In this document: positions 9,993 through 20,429 of the stretch, one piece after another
Numbering within the stretch: the stretch's first letter is position 1
Layout: each line of letters starts with the position of its first letter
Source of the DNA: Gordius sp. MW1
Taxonomy: Eukaryota > Nematomorpha > Gordioida > Gordea > Gordiidae
Assembly (NCBI GenBank): GCA_964036665.1
Contig: OZ038533.1
Location: 759,001-823,000, forward strand
Direction of reading: 5' to 3'
DNA length: 64,000 bases
The notes under the pieces: model-generated
Database searches by the model: none
What the model saw: the letters and a program-made list of their open reading frames with translations, nothing else
Told to the model about the DNA's origin: nothing
Translations under genes and position numbers: made by a program

Positions 9993-10690
9993 AGTTAATT
10001 AATTTTAAATACAGGTGATATTAGCAGATAAAAAGGATCAAGATGAAATATTGCTGATATAGACAAGTTACAGTTGTGTCAAAGCTTTGGTATTTTTAAA
10101 AAGGCTTCAATACTGTTTTTGGCAAAATGGACCAATCACACATGGTATGAAGGGTACCGACATTATACACCTTCTACCAATAATGCCCTAGAATTATCAA
10201 ACAGGGTAATTAAAGAAGAGTATACTCTCAGGGAGCCAGTACCTTTGTTTCAATTTAAATCTTTGGCCATGGATATGATAGAAAAATAGTCCTCTTCCTA
10301 TAAAAATGATAAAAAATTCATAACTAGCCCAACAATACAACTTTATATATGCACCAGCAACTATAAATGGGCTAATGAAAATAAAACTGTTATATCACTG
10401 GAAACCACAAACTATATTGCATATTATGTTCCTTCGGGCAGCAATGTCATTAATAAAGATGATATTGAAACTAATAAACAAATTGATTACAGCTCATTTG
10501 ATGAATACAAAAAGAATATTTCAAAATTTTGGATTGTTAATATGTCAATCAATCCTCACCAATGGGACAAAGGAATTAGTAATTGCCCAGCATTTTTCAA
10601 GTAATATATATGTAAACATGTGGTAGAACTTTCAATAAAGCTTAAACTATGCAAGTCTCTTATAGAAGCAAAAAATATAAGTATTAGTCA
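9993..10690 (+). pseudogene. MULE transposase, C-terminal part with SWIM finger
   Basis: The first frame (10074-10289) encodes FLAKWTNHTWYEGYRH and YTPSTNNALELSNRVIK, the conserved block after the third catalytic acidic residue of MULE transposases. A second frame (10375 onward, shifting) encodes YIAYYVPSG. Near 10570-10625 a split motif (NCPAFF then MCKHV) matches the CxC..CxH SWIM zinc finger found at the C-terminus of MULE proteins. The catalytic domain proper is not present. An upstream segment reads LADKKDQDEILL. It continues the gene broken at 4231. It is dead: two or more frameshifts plus the deletion. Confidence 0.75.
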
Positions 10691-10859
10691 AAAAAGATGA
10701 AGCGATCATCAAAAGCCAAAAATTTTTTAATTTTACAATAGTTTACTAATGGAATTTTATTGCGTTTTTATATACTTTATTGTATTTTAATAAAGGATAA
10801 TTAAAGGCATCATTTTGTTTGTTTTCAATATACTTAGAGAAAAATTAGGTACATAATAT

Positions 10860-12001
10860 TAACATAATTTTTATAATTATACAAATTTAGATTAATAACT
10901 TACAACGATTATAAAACCTCTAGGATTTCCACAGATAAAAATAATTTTTATAAATGTACTTGAGGTTAATAATTTGTAACGATTATAAGAGCTCTCTAGT
11001 GTTTCCACAGCCCAATAATATTTTTTTAACTTGCCTATAGGCCTTAAAACAATTAAAAAATGCTGCAAAAAATATTGAACATTCTTCTGCTTAAATTTTT
11101 TTAATAACAACTGAGCATATTTTGAAAAAAAAACTGAATGCTTTTAAAAAATTACTAAACATTTTTTTACAAAAAACTGAGCACTTTCAATTAAAATCTG
11201 AGCAAATTGAATTAAAAACTTGTGGTGTTCACCCAATTGCTACCTATCGTTATCGATTTTTGTTCGTTATTCATTTATCCCCCGCTTACTTGTTTTAATA
11301 TTATCGATTGGCTTTTACCAGTGTGGTATATCGATGTTACTCTCCCCCTCTTGCTATATTTAATATTATCGATTTTTATCAACACTCACTACTTTACCCT
11401 GTACGTTACCCAAAAAAGGAATTCTCACCAACACACGTATACTATATACCCTCACGCGTACGGAAGATTGTTAGCTCATGATGAGTTGGCAATCGATGAT
11501 TAGTTAACATATTATTCATTATTCAATAATTTTATTCATTCTATAATTTTTCTGATAGAAATAAAGTTGATATAATTTTGTAGTTAATATCCAAATTAAA
11601 GGACTCGTGCTTGCAATATCAATAGTTACGAAATTGATTAGAATTCAATAAAGAAATGAATTATTCGTAAATTAGATTATTCCTTAATTGCACAAGATCG
11701 AAAATTCTATACCTTCCGTACGCGTGAGGGTATATAGTATACGTGTGTTGGTGAGAATTCCTTTTTTGGGTAACGTACAGGGTAAAGTAGTGAGTGTTGA
11801 TAAAACCGATAATATTAAATATAGCAAGAGGGGGAGAGTAACATCGATATATCACACTGGTAAAAGCCAATCGATAATATTAAAACAAGTAAGCGGGGGA
11901 TAAATGAATAACGAACAAAAATCGATAACGATAGGTAGCAATTGGGTGAACACCACAAAACTGAACACTGAAATTTTTCACTGTGCACTTAAATAACACC
12001 C
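10860..12001 (+). repeat. Right terminal region of the MULE, split by a MITE
   Basis: 10880-11220 plus 11958-12001 match the reverse complement of 28.98-29.41 kb, including two GATTATAA(A/G)(A/G)..CTC..TTTCCACAG blocks and repeated ACTGAGCA/TGAACA words. The outer end is AAATAACACCC. The foldback MITE at 11221-11957 interrupts it. Confidence 0.75.
11221..11957. mobile_element. Foldback MITE with about 246-bp inverted arms
   Basis: The arms 11221-11466 and 11713-11957 are near-perfect inverted repeats; ends are TGTGGTGTTCACCC and GGGTGAACACCACA. A 5-bp duplication AAACT flanks it (11216-11220 and 11958-11962). The centre (about 246 bp) is AT-rich and non-coding. The parent family is not clear: 5-bp duplications occur in a few DNA transposon groups. 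Frames read through the arms are not genes. Confidence 0.85.
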
Positions 12002-12070
12002 GTATATAATCTTTAAATGACACTTTGAAAGCACGTTGATATTGATGGCTGAATGCATTAAGAGGGAAAT
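12002..12070 (-). repeat. Family M repeat, right part
   Basis: GTATATAATCTTTAAATGAC and CACGTTGATATTGATGG match the reverse complement of 41.402-41.445 kb and continue the piece that stops at 3126. Confidence 0.6.
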
Positions 12071-12204
12071 CTGATGTTTTTATATTTTCCATGATCAATT
12101 TAAAAACATCAAGTGACCAGAGATGACTAAAACATTAATTGATTATACTTTAAAATACAAAAAATCGCATAAATTTTGGATTTTTAGGAGACCTTAGGTA
12201 TAAC

Positions 12205-12310
12205 TAGGCCCATCCCGAGCCCGCCAAGTTATATTAAGATCCCTGCATGCTCGGCTTATTGTTTTGCCCGGCCCGTGTGCCTGATTTTCAGGCCCGTCCG
12301 GGGGTCTCTA
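12205..12310. mobile_element. GC-rich hAT MITE fragment
   Basis: A dense stretch of GCCCG/CGGGC words ends in GGGGGTCTCTA, matching the terminus TAGAGACCTGCACGG of the element at 42.6 kb. No opposite end or target duplication could be assigned. Confidence 0.45.
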
Positions 12311-12439
12311 ATCCAAACCGACCACTAGTAATTTGTCATAGAGAGAGGCTTTGATGTGGCATTAGATATATGCTTATGGGGTTGAGCTAGTTGTTGTTAT
12401 TGTCAAAAACACGCTGTGTGCTGTGCATTTATATAAATA

Positions 12440-14809
12440 ATCCTCCCTGTAACATAAAAAAAGCGACCTTATAACATGGACGCGCTTATCATGCTAGACT
12501 TTACAGATGATGAAGTCTGTTCACTCTTTTCATTAGCTTTAGACATAGTGTTATTAGGCATGCCCATTAACATCACTGCAAATAAGTCGTAAGTTAACCT
12601 CAATAAAATAATTATCAAAATTTTATTTCACCTCAATCGTTAACAAATCTTTTAATCTTCTCTAATCGACACGGGAACCTTTTTTGACTAGATTTTAATA
12701 ATCATTAAAGATTTATAATTAATCATTAAGATTTTTTATATAAAGATTCCCTCAGTACAATCATTTAAATGTTTTTTCTTTAAACTGCCTTTTTTAGGTA
12801 AAAATGAATTATTTAAATGTACAGTTAAAAAACATATGGTATTTTCTTTTAAATAGATTAACAAACAATCATAATTTGAAATAACAACTTTCCAAAATAG
12901 CATAATTATTTTAAAACTATTTTATAAAATTTAAAATGTATATAAAGTTTAATGAGAACACTATAATTAAATAAAATATTTTCTCTGGTTTCCATTATTA
13001 ATCATGGTATACAAATTCGCTATAAGAAAACATTAAGTAATACAACATATTAGGCTAGGCTAACTACTAGCATAAGAAACAATATCTATCCCTTCGTGTA
13101 CCACAGTAGTCTACGCAAAATTTTGTCACCGCTTCATCAAAAAATTGTAAATTATATGCAAAATTATAAGGTATAAATATTTAATTTATATAAATGTTTT
13201 TACAATACTCCGCTAGGTAAGCTGCTTGTTCGCACATTTCGATTTCTTCTATTCCCGAATCTACAAATAAATGACAAAAAACTCTATGTTAAATTAAATG
13301 TTACAAATATCAATAAATACTCATAGCCAACAAAAAATTAGCGTATTTATGTTAAGAACATGTAATTTTGTTACTTAAAGACAAGAGGCTGAATTTTAGA
13401 TATGTATAATACATACTGAGAAAGAAGATATATTAGAATCTTTTAGAATTCAAATTCTTTATTAATAAGCAAACTTCGCCTTTATGAACTCATTTTAGTA
13501 CCATTTCTAATATCTTTTTTGTCATTGAAACTTCAAGCGTTCATTAATTAAAGGTTAATATGCGATTATGAAACTCTGCTCAGTATCAACTTTCAATTAC
13601 AAGAGCTAGCGTAGAGAACTAGCGGAAATGATTAAGCCAACTTCGTTTTAGATAAACTATTTCAAAATTAAGTTACCATTGAATTTTACAGTCTAACGTC
13701 GCTTTTTACAAATATAATTCGGGTATCTTTAGAGATCTAGGGATTTAAAGTTATATACAATAAATTGTGATAAACGGTATAAGACATAAAATAGATAAAC
13801 AAATGTAGAGCCCTTAAAAACAGCTGTCATATTAAGAAGATAAAAAATGAGGTTAAGCCGTTATTCTTTCATCGCTAACATCGAATATGTCATTGACAAC
13901 ACCATTAAATGAGGACATTAAAGTCAATATAAAAAATACCGACACAACAAGAAGCTGGATTCGTAACGATTGAATAAATAGTTAGCAGGATTATACATTT
14001 TGAGACAGAATTCATTTTACACTAAGATAGCTGTGAAATCAAAGAATTAATTATAAAAATATAAAATATTACCCTTTTTATAAGGCCTATTGCATTAATT
14101 TAATATTCCAAGTGAGTTGAACAGTGACAAGAGACTCTAAAAATTTTTGCATTAATTTAATATTCCAAATTCGTTGAAAAGTGACAATAGACGTTAAAAT
14201 TTTTTGCATTAATTTAATATTTCAAGTGAGTTGAACAGTGGCAATAAACGCTAAAAATTTTTGCATTAATTTAATATTTCAAGTGAGTTCAACAGTGACA
14301 ATAGTCGGTAGAAATTTTTGCATTAATTTAATATTTTAAGTGAGTTGAACAGTGGCAATAGACGCTTTGCATTAATTAATAATCCAAGTTCGTTGGACGA
14401 AGAGTCGGTAGAATTTGCATGATTTTTTAGTCCAAGTGAGTTGAACAGTGAGAATAGTCATGACATCAATCAACATCACTGTACTGGCTTGAAACAGCGA
14501 TCATTTACCTGTCCAAGGCCAAAAAGTTTACTATATGTTCTCATCTATTGTGGGTCATACGCTCATACGGTAATGTTTGAGTGTATCAAAATTTGTATAT
14601 CCACAAATATGGCTAACTTTACTATTTTAAATGTACGAAGTGCTTTTCACAGCTTAATGATTTGATGTTTATCTTGTAAAATATAAAATGAAATGTTCAT
14701 TGCACATAAAATATACATGTTACATATTATTTAATTTTAATTAAACCTATTACCATTATTTCCTACGTTTTAATTAAAACTGTTGCTTAGATATTATAAA
14801 ATCAGGCGC
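12440..14809 (+). mobile_element. Family X repeat, 2.4 kb, unclassified
   Basis: The whole stretch reads as the reverse complement of 58401-60600. Matching landmarks include GCGACCTTATAACATGGACG, a GATGATGAAGTCTGTTCAC-like block, GAAGCTGGATTCGTAACGA and the minisatellite. No reading frame of note exists. A third copy of one end is at 38.87-39.16 kb and of the other at 33.65-33.85 kb, so it is a dispersed family. The mobilising system is unknown. Confidence 0.65.
14090..14459 (+). repeat. Family X minisatellite, about seven units of 46-58 bp
   Basis: Units start TTGCATTAATTTAATATT and carry CCAAGTGAGTTGAACAGTG. The inverted copy at 58.74-59.01 kb has about five units and the one at 33.7 kb has one, so unit number varies between copies. 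Confidence 0.85.
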
Positions 14810-14960
14810 ATAGCTTGGATTTTCTTGAAGGGGGGGGGGGGAGTTGACAAAAAAATTTTAAACAATTTTATTTGTAATTTAAAATAAAAAGAGTGGGCCC
14901 ACTGCGGGGCTTTCTCGGCCTAGGGGCCGGGCAGGCAACAGTCAAATTTAGATTTATCAA
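14804..14960 (+). mobile_element. Fragments of poly-G and GC-rich hAT elements
   Basis: CAGGCGCATAGCTTGGATTT followed by a G-run resembles the left end of the hAT element at 44243. It is followed by GGGCC-rich sequence (14890-14960). No right end was found. Confidence 0.4.
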
Positions 14961-15286
14961 GGGAGTCTGGGCGGGCACCATAACAAGATTGGGGTAATGC
15001 TGGTTTAATGAGATTTTTTATATAGTTTACTATTTATTTATCACTTTTTTATTTATAAAATTTAAGAATTTAATCAAAATTTTCGAAAATATGACAAAAT
15101 TAATGCTTGAAATTTAAAATCATCATTTTTGGCTCTGCTGTTCGGAGAGCTTTAGTGTGGGCATGGCCGAACAGACTAGAAAGGTTTGGGCTGTCCTGGC
15201 CGGCAATTTAATTATCAGATCGTTATGGGTTCTGGCAGAAAATTTTAGACAAATGTGATTAATGATAAAGGTTAATTTTGTGTATA
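14961..15286. other. Gene-free AT-rich stretch
   Basis: No gene or clear repeat seen; short open frames are composition effects. Confidence 0.4.
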
Positions 15287-15450
15287 GAATGTGGAACGTT
15301 ACAATAAACGTAAGCAAGTCAATTTGTGGAAAGCAAAATGCACAAGTCCACAGCTATTAAAAATCTCCACGGCAATTATGCAAAAATTACACGTTGGACA
15401 GGACACGACAGGACAGCCGAAAGCGAGCCCATAAATTGCATAGCAATTAA
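15287..15450 (-). repeat. Repeat A fragment, inverted
   Basis: The reverse complement reads CTATTAATTGCTATGCAATT, then GGGCTCGCTTTCGG, CCTGTCCAACGTGTAATTTTT and ATAATTGCCGTGGA, as at 24.24 and 50.99 kb. Confidence 0.65.
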
Positions 15451-15783
15451 TAGTCATCTCATTTTTCATTTGCTCAGCGATTGGCATTTGAAGATTTCGC
15501 CTGAAGTAAAAGCATTACCCACTTTGTTATTACTGCAAATTCATTCCATCCATACCTTAAAATCCTATTTTTTAAATAAACCTCTTGAGTATTGAAACCA
15601 CTGGTGCATGTGGTGTTGGGAAGACAAAAAAGTGTGGTTAAAGTTTTTGCCGAAAATTTAATTTAAAAATTAAAGGTATAATATATACGCTTTTAATATA
15701 TTTATTAGTGTCTTAATTCTTTATCCGACTATAAATACATTTAATCAATTTAATATTTTATTCAAATCAAATTTTTTTTATGT

Positions 15784-16567
15784 TGTCAGCAAAAATCAGC
15801 GATGATAACTGTTGTATTTCAGAACTACTGTTGTGTCTCAGAACTAGGGGAGGGGGTGTTTTATCTCGGAAAATGGGAGAAGTATTGGCACCTTTAATAT
15901 CAATTTCCAAATAATTTATTTTGCCACTTTCGCTTCCAATAACAACAATAGGTATATATAACTATGTAATTACGAAACGAATTACAGTACAATGATAATA
16001 ACGCGGGAATATAAATTTCTAGCGATTAAACAGGGGGGAAAAAATTGATTCTAATGTGGGAAATTCTCTAGTTCTCTTAAGTATTGGAGGAAGGAACTAT
16101 TTGGAGTAACGTTCGGAAAATAACGTTCTGCGTGAGAAACATTCTGAAAGCAATGTTCTGCTCGGTATCGATTTTCGTTGGGCTTTTATAGGTTCGATTT
16201 TGTTGGCCTGGATCTTTATCCTTGAAACTTCTTTACTTTTCTAACCCATCTTACCGCGCCAATTTCGTGATGAATGGCCCTAACTTCCAAGGTTTTTCCA
16301 CGGCCTTTGGAAACTTCAACTGACAGTTATAGTTTTCCCCTACGCTTCTTGTGCCAATTCAATATTTATTACTAGGGTTTGTTGTATACTTGCTTCTTTC
16401 TGATCCTTCTTTCGGGCCAAGTCGTAATTTACGGCTTTGTTTTGCTGTATCCTTGTGCTATTTTGTTAACAACCCAAACTTCTGTGACCTTCCTTCGTTC
16501 TTAGCCCTCCTTCCGAAGCGCGTCACGTGCGCTACCTATTATGGAGTGGGCCTCATGGATATGACAC
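15784..16567 (-). repeat. 3' LTR (left copy)
   Basis: 16130-16567 aligns with 19815-20252: AACGTTCTGC, GATCTTTATCCTTGAAACTT, TTGTGCCAATTCAATATTTA and the end CTCATGGATATGACA. The far boundary near 15784 rests only on a TGTCA start and weak similarity. A 103-residue frame inside is spurious. Confidence 0.55.
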
Positions 16568-16939
16568 CTTCCTTTTTTCTGGGATCAAGTCTCGGGGGGG
16601 GGGGTCTCCTGTTGCGTGTTCACGGTGATTGGGTCGCGCAGGTGGGTGAAGCAGGTGGGTAAAACAGGTGGTTGTGTCAGGTGGTTGGGAACTTGAGAGT
16701 ACTTCTTGTTCAGGGGATAATCCGGATATATATCAAGCATAATTGTCTCTTGTTATCCATCGTCTGTCTGTCGCCGATATTCTAAGAAATATATCAATAC
16801 TACCCAATCCCTTACTCAGGATCGATAGTCATAACATGTTCATATTTAAATTAAAGTCTTTATTCACCCTTTTTCTTTTTTATTTTTAAACTTTATTTGC
16901 ATTTAGTATTTGGTATTACATGATCGCACTCCGTTCGAC

Positions 16940-17764
16940 AGGCAATTATTCCTACATAAAAATACAATAAATGGGCATCTTTCTAGCTGGTCAAAATTTT
17001 TGCTTTACTCCTTCCTTCAATCTCATTGTGGCTTCAAAATTTTTCAAACATCCTAATTCCTTATTAGAAATCCTTGAAAACTCTGCACAAATCTTATCAA
17101 TTTTCGCGCCTGTACTCTCTTGCAACATTAACTCTATAGTTATTAAATCACCATCTGTTGTCGACTCAGTTCTTATTTTACGAAACCAGTCTATCTCACA
17201 GTTTTGAATCCAATCCCATCCCAAAATATTGTTAACTCTTAGGTCGGATATATATAATATTACATTTTTAACAGCTCTATTTACGGTCACACGTACGTCG
17301 CATTGTCCTATCAATTTTATATTGTCGTTATTAAATAGTCGCGCTTCCAATCTTGTCTCTTTAAATGATCCACCGTTACAAATTCGAAACCAATCATCTT
17401 TATTAACTATAGTTAGGGATGAACCGGTATCAAATATAAAATAAAGTTGAGTTTTGTTACACGTTATCTTTACGCGGGGAACTTGTTTAGTTTTAATTTC
17501 AAGCATATTTATAATAGAACTTTGCATTACTTCCTCTTTTATCGATTTTTGGCGGATAAAATTCCCTAAAAGATCATATTTACTCGGCGGTATTATGTTA
17601 ATTATTTTCAAATCTCCTTTAGGGGGTGTTATAGTTAATATACATTTAGGATAGATAATTAGGGTGGTTCTAACTTTAAGATTTGTTATCGTAACTTTAT
17701 TCAATTTTTCATAGTCATACCAATATTGATATATTAAAAATATAAATCTTCGACACATATACAT
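16940..17764 (-). pseudogene. Retropepsin-type aspartic protease, truncated pol
   Basis: The minus-strand frame of 257 residues has the catalytic motif FIFDTGSSLTIV near residue 110 and the paired ILGWDWIQ motif near residue 180, the DTG and LG-type signatures of retroviral-type proteases. The last residues (CLKNFEATMRLKEGVKQKF) match the segment just before reverse transcriptase in Gypsy pol. A stop and then PARKMP follow, after which similarity ends near 16960. The enzyme would process the element polyprotein. The residue before DTG and the flanking spacing look normal, so the domain itself may be intact although the polymerase is lost. Confidence 0.75.
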
Positions 17765-17775
17765 ATAAAAGTTAC

Positions 17776-18360
17776 TCAGGTTGACCTTATCAATCTGCTC
17801 GCTACCCTTCGAGGGTTCAAATAAAGCTTCATTTTACTAGTTTTACATTTATTTATTTCCGTTACATTATTTCTTCCCTTCCCTATTTTATCTTTGTAAT
17901 GGGTTTTGCTTTTCGGTACTCTAAAAACGGTGGATTGCATAAATGATTTTAAATTTAAACGGTCATAATGATATTCGCCCAAAACACAAAAATTGGTATT
18001 TCCTAACCAATAAAATTTATTCCAGATCTTAAATCGCCTACACGCCCGTGAGTACGATTTAATTATATACGTTGGTGGAGTATTAGGAATCTCGAATGGC
18101 TTAACCACAATTTCTCTGATCTCCATTCCACTCGACCTATTCCCAAGATTTTTTATCTTTCGACAAACCATCTCTCTATACTCACCCAAAATATATGAAA
18201 ATATACAAGAGTCTTGTATATTAAAAGTGTTTATAGTATAATCGTATTTATTCCGTTTAAGTCTATCATGCCTCCAATTTATTTCCAAAGTACCAAACCG
18301 CACTATATTTATTATAATTTTAATAAAAATTTTCAAAACCCGAAATAATTTATTCAACAT
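17776..18360 (-). CDS. Unrecognised 194-residue frame between zinc knuckles and protease
   Basis: I do not recognise this product. It is basic, begins with a hydrophobic segment (LFRVLKIFIKIIINIVRFG), and has scattered Cys residues and many Lys/Arg near its end. It lies in the retroelement between the zinc-knuckle frame and the protease frame, 11 bp from the latter, so it is probably part of the gag-pol region. It could also be a chance frame in AT-rich DNA, though 194 residues without a stop is long for that. Confidence 0.35.
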   Translation of the reverse strand: MLNKLFRVLKIFIKIIINIVRFGTLEINWRHDRLKRNKYDYTINTFNIQDSCIFSYILGEYREMVCRKIKNLGNRSSGMEIREIVVKPFEIPNTPPTYIIKSYSRACRRFKIWNKFYWLGNTNFCVLGEYHYDRLNLKSFMQSTVFRVPKSKTHYKDKIGKGRNNVTEINKCKTSKMKLYLNPRRVASRLIRST

Positions 18361-18753
18361 TTTAAAATTCCCAGATTTGTCCCTTTATATTATAATATTC
18401 ACCCTTTATTATGTTATTATACTCCTTTTATTTTAATTCTTCATGCTAATGATATCTTTTATTTATTCTTTTAAGTTCAACACTAGTAGTCAAAAATTTA
18501 AATTCGTACATATTAATATTAATATTTTCCATGCAAATTGTACAATTTATATTCAATCGATAAAATCAACAAAATTATTATGAAAATTAATATTATCAAT
18601 TATATTACGAATTGAACCAAAATTAATATCTTAGTTGTCAAAATTAATAAAATCAACAATGTTTAAAGTAAGAACTGATTATTATGGGAATATGGGAATA
18701 CTTCATTAATTATTATTCCTAAGGATTTTATAAATCAAATAAAGGAAAAGTCC

Positions 18754-19089
18754 TTAGGGTTTATATTTGGGAAACAATATTTTATTTTTGCAAAATTCAG
18801 AATAATGCCCAATGTTACCACAATTTACACAACGGGGAGTTATATAATTATTTTTATTTTGATTTGGGGTGTGTAATGGCGGATTATTTGATTGTTTACT
18901 ATTAAAATAACAATTGCGTTGCAAATGATTCGTATTACCACACGTAAAACACCTCACTCTCCTATTTAATTTATTAAATAACTGTCCAATTAAAATGCCT
19001 ATTATTAAAATGACTAGGTAATCAATATATTCAAACAAATCACCAAACAAATTTTTTAAATAAAGTCGATTATCGCTTTTGCCAAACAT
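18754..19089 (-). CDS. Zinc-knuckle (nucleocapsid-like) protein with hydrophobic segment
   Basis: This 111-residue frame has two CCHC knuckles, CFTCGNTNHLQRNC and CVNCGNIGHYSEFC, the RNA-binding nucleocapsid signature. Upstream of them, residues about 20-38 (YIDYLVILIIGILIGQLF) look like a membrane helix, which is unusual for gag. A basic stretch separates helix and knuckles. The start at 19089 is the first ATG; the true gag may begin upstream and be broken. Stop at 18754. It sits 5' of the unknown frame and the protease in the same element. Confidence 0.65.
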   Translation of the reverse strand: MFGKSDNRLYLKNLFGDLFEYIDYLVILIIGILIGQLFNKLNRRVRCFTCGNTNHLQRNCYFNSKQSNNPPLHTPNQNKNNYITPRCVNCGNIGHYSEFCKNKILFPKYKP

Positions 19090-19223
19090 GTTAAAAAATA
19101 ATGTTTGAAATTATATATCAATGAAATTACTAAAATCAAGAAAAATATTACATAATAAATTAACATACCTTTTTAGGACGTTGGCCAATGCGGGATTCCA
19201 TTGAGGATTTTGTATTTCTTGTT

Positions 19224-19415
19224 CTAATTGCGATTACGTTTTACGATTGCTTGTTGAGATTGATTCGTATCGGTCTTGTTTGTTATGGGTTTGTGTTTCG
19301 TTTCAATCGGTTCTATTAAAATTGTTTTTGGACCTTGCTTTACACGGATTTGATTGCCTTTAAAATTGTTTTTGGACTTTGCTTTACAAGGATCGGCTTG
19401 TCTTCGTATCTTCAA
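19224..19415 (-). CDS. Small Lys-rich frame in the element leader
   Basis: This 63-residue frame is rich in Lys, Gln and Thr, with an imperfect internal repeat (KSKNNFKGNQIRVKQGPKT). It lies between the primer site and the zinc-knuckle frame. It may be a gag remnant or a chance frame; the DNA repeats TTTGGACTTTGCTTTACA(C/A)GG twice here. Confidence 0.25.
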   Translation of the reverse strand: MKIRRQADPCKAKSKNNFKGNQIRVKQGPKTILIEPIETKHKPITNKTDTNQSQQAIVKRNRN

Positions 19416-19480
19416 GATGCTTATTGTTTAATAAGGACCAGTTTTAAATGGGTTCACTCCTAAGGTCGCTCTTGTTAGAT

Positions 19481-19492
19481 ACCGGGGCACCA
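19481..19492 (-). other. Primer-binding site candidate
   Basis: On the minus strand TGGTGCCCCGGT begins 4 bp after the LTR end (TGACA at 19501-19497), the right place and form for a tRNA primer site. The tRNA was not identified. Confidence 0.5.
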
Positions 19493-19496
19493 AACT

Positions 19497-20252
19497 GTCA
19501 AGTTCGCCTAGACAGGAAATTCACTTAACAGGAAACGAGGGGTTACTACTGTTTTGGACTTTAAATCTGAACGGGAAAGGTACTATGGGTGACGACTGTT
19601 TGACAACTACCAACTACACTTTAAATATTGCTTTATTGTTTCAACTATACACACATGTCGCTGAAAATATCATAAGTCTACGATCGGGGTATAACAGGCG
19701 TAATAAGAAAGGGAATACGGGGAATAATGATTGTACAACTATTTGGGATTTTTCAATTGCGACCGGGAATATATTTAACAGTCAGTTTTTCTCGGGGGAG
19801 GGGAAAATCACTCTATCGAGACTTGTTCAAAAATCAACGTTCTGCCTCGTATCCCTTTTGCTGGGGCTTATATAGGTTTTATATTCCCTTGGCCTAGATC
19901 TTTATCCTTGAAACTTCTTTGCTTTTCTAACCCTTTTTCCATGCCAACTTTTGATGAATGGCCCTTCACTTCCCTTGCCTTTCCACGGCCTCTGGCATCC
20001 TTATCTGACAGTTCTAGGTTTCCCCTACCTTTCTTGTGCCAATTCAATATTTATTACCCGGTTATGTCGCATTCTTGCTTCTTTCTGCTACCTCTTTCAG
20101 GCCAAGTTTTAATTTATAGCTGTATCCTTGCACTACTTAACTACCCGCCCAAATCTCATGACCTTCCTTCTCCTTTAGCTTAGCTTTCCCCTCATCACGT
20201 GTCATCCCCATCACGTGTGGTAACCAAATATGGAATTCTCATGGATATGACA
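19497..20252 (-). repeat. 5' LTR (right copy)
   Basis: On the minus strand it starts TGTCATATCCATGAG and ends ACTTGACA, 756 bp. Short plus-strand frames inside it are not genes. Confidence 0.6.
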
Positions 20253-20429
20253 AAACCAACGTGTGAAATGTTTTTCAAATTTGGACTAAGCCTAAACGTC
20301 GACTATAAAAAACATTCGCTTTTTTTAAAACATTAGTAACTATACACTTATAGTATTGTTTAGAATAAACTTTTTTTGTTAATATATAAAAAACTAAAAT
20401 ACTGTATTCCATCCGCACAGAAATTAATA

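Larger units (their letters stand above)
3127..12001 (+). mobile_element. MULE (Mutator-like) DNA transposon with nested insertions
   Basis: The left end starts GGCAACAAATTATTTTGC; the right end finishes AAATAACACCC. Both ends carry repeats of the GC(T/A)(C/A)AG-TTTTT-ATT(C/A)AAA kind over several hundred bases. Transposase remains lie at 3690-4231 and 9993-10690; the middle of the gene, where the catalytic domain should be, is missing. A Gypsy element, a candidate solo LTR and a foldback MITE sit inside. Flanking sequence joins up as family M at 41.40-41.62 kb, which supports both boundaries. A related, internally deleted, inverted copy is at 28981-31546. Stripped of insertions the element is about 2.4 kb. 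Confidence 0.65.
15784..20252 (-). mobile_element. Minus-strand LTR retrotransposon lacking RT
   Basis: Two direct repeats (15784?-16567 and 19497-20252) flank a 2.9-kb interior. On the minus strand the right LTR is followed by a primer-site-like TGGTGCCCCGGT (19492-19481) and the left LTR is preceded by AAAAAAGGAAGG, a polypurine tract candidate. The interior encodes two zinc knuckles, an unknown frame and a retropepsin, and stops at the LKEGVKQKF block that normally leads into Gypsy reverse transcriptase. The polymerase region is therefore deleted. No target duplication was found. Confidence 0.65.

Noticed and set aside
11688-11903. Frames in the foldback MITE arms
   Set aside because: Both arms yield similar short frames because they are inverted repeats; no start context or homology.
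14090-14459. CRISPR-like array
   Set aside because: Units are contiguous diverged minisatellite copies without unique spacers, in eukaryotic transposon-rich DNA.
16351-16662. 103-residue plus-strand frame
   Set aside because: It lies in and beside an LTR, antisense to the element, with a G-run-derived Gly stretch.
19466-19510. Plus-strand LLLDTGAPNCQ, an aspartic-protease-like motif
   Set aside because: It overlaps the minus-strand primer-site candidate and LTR end, has no protease sequence around it, and the real protease is at 17.1-17.5 kb on the minus strand.
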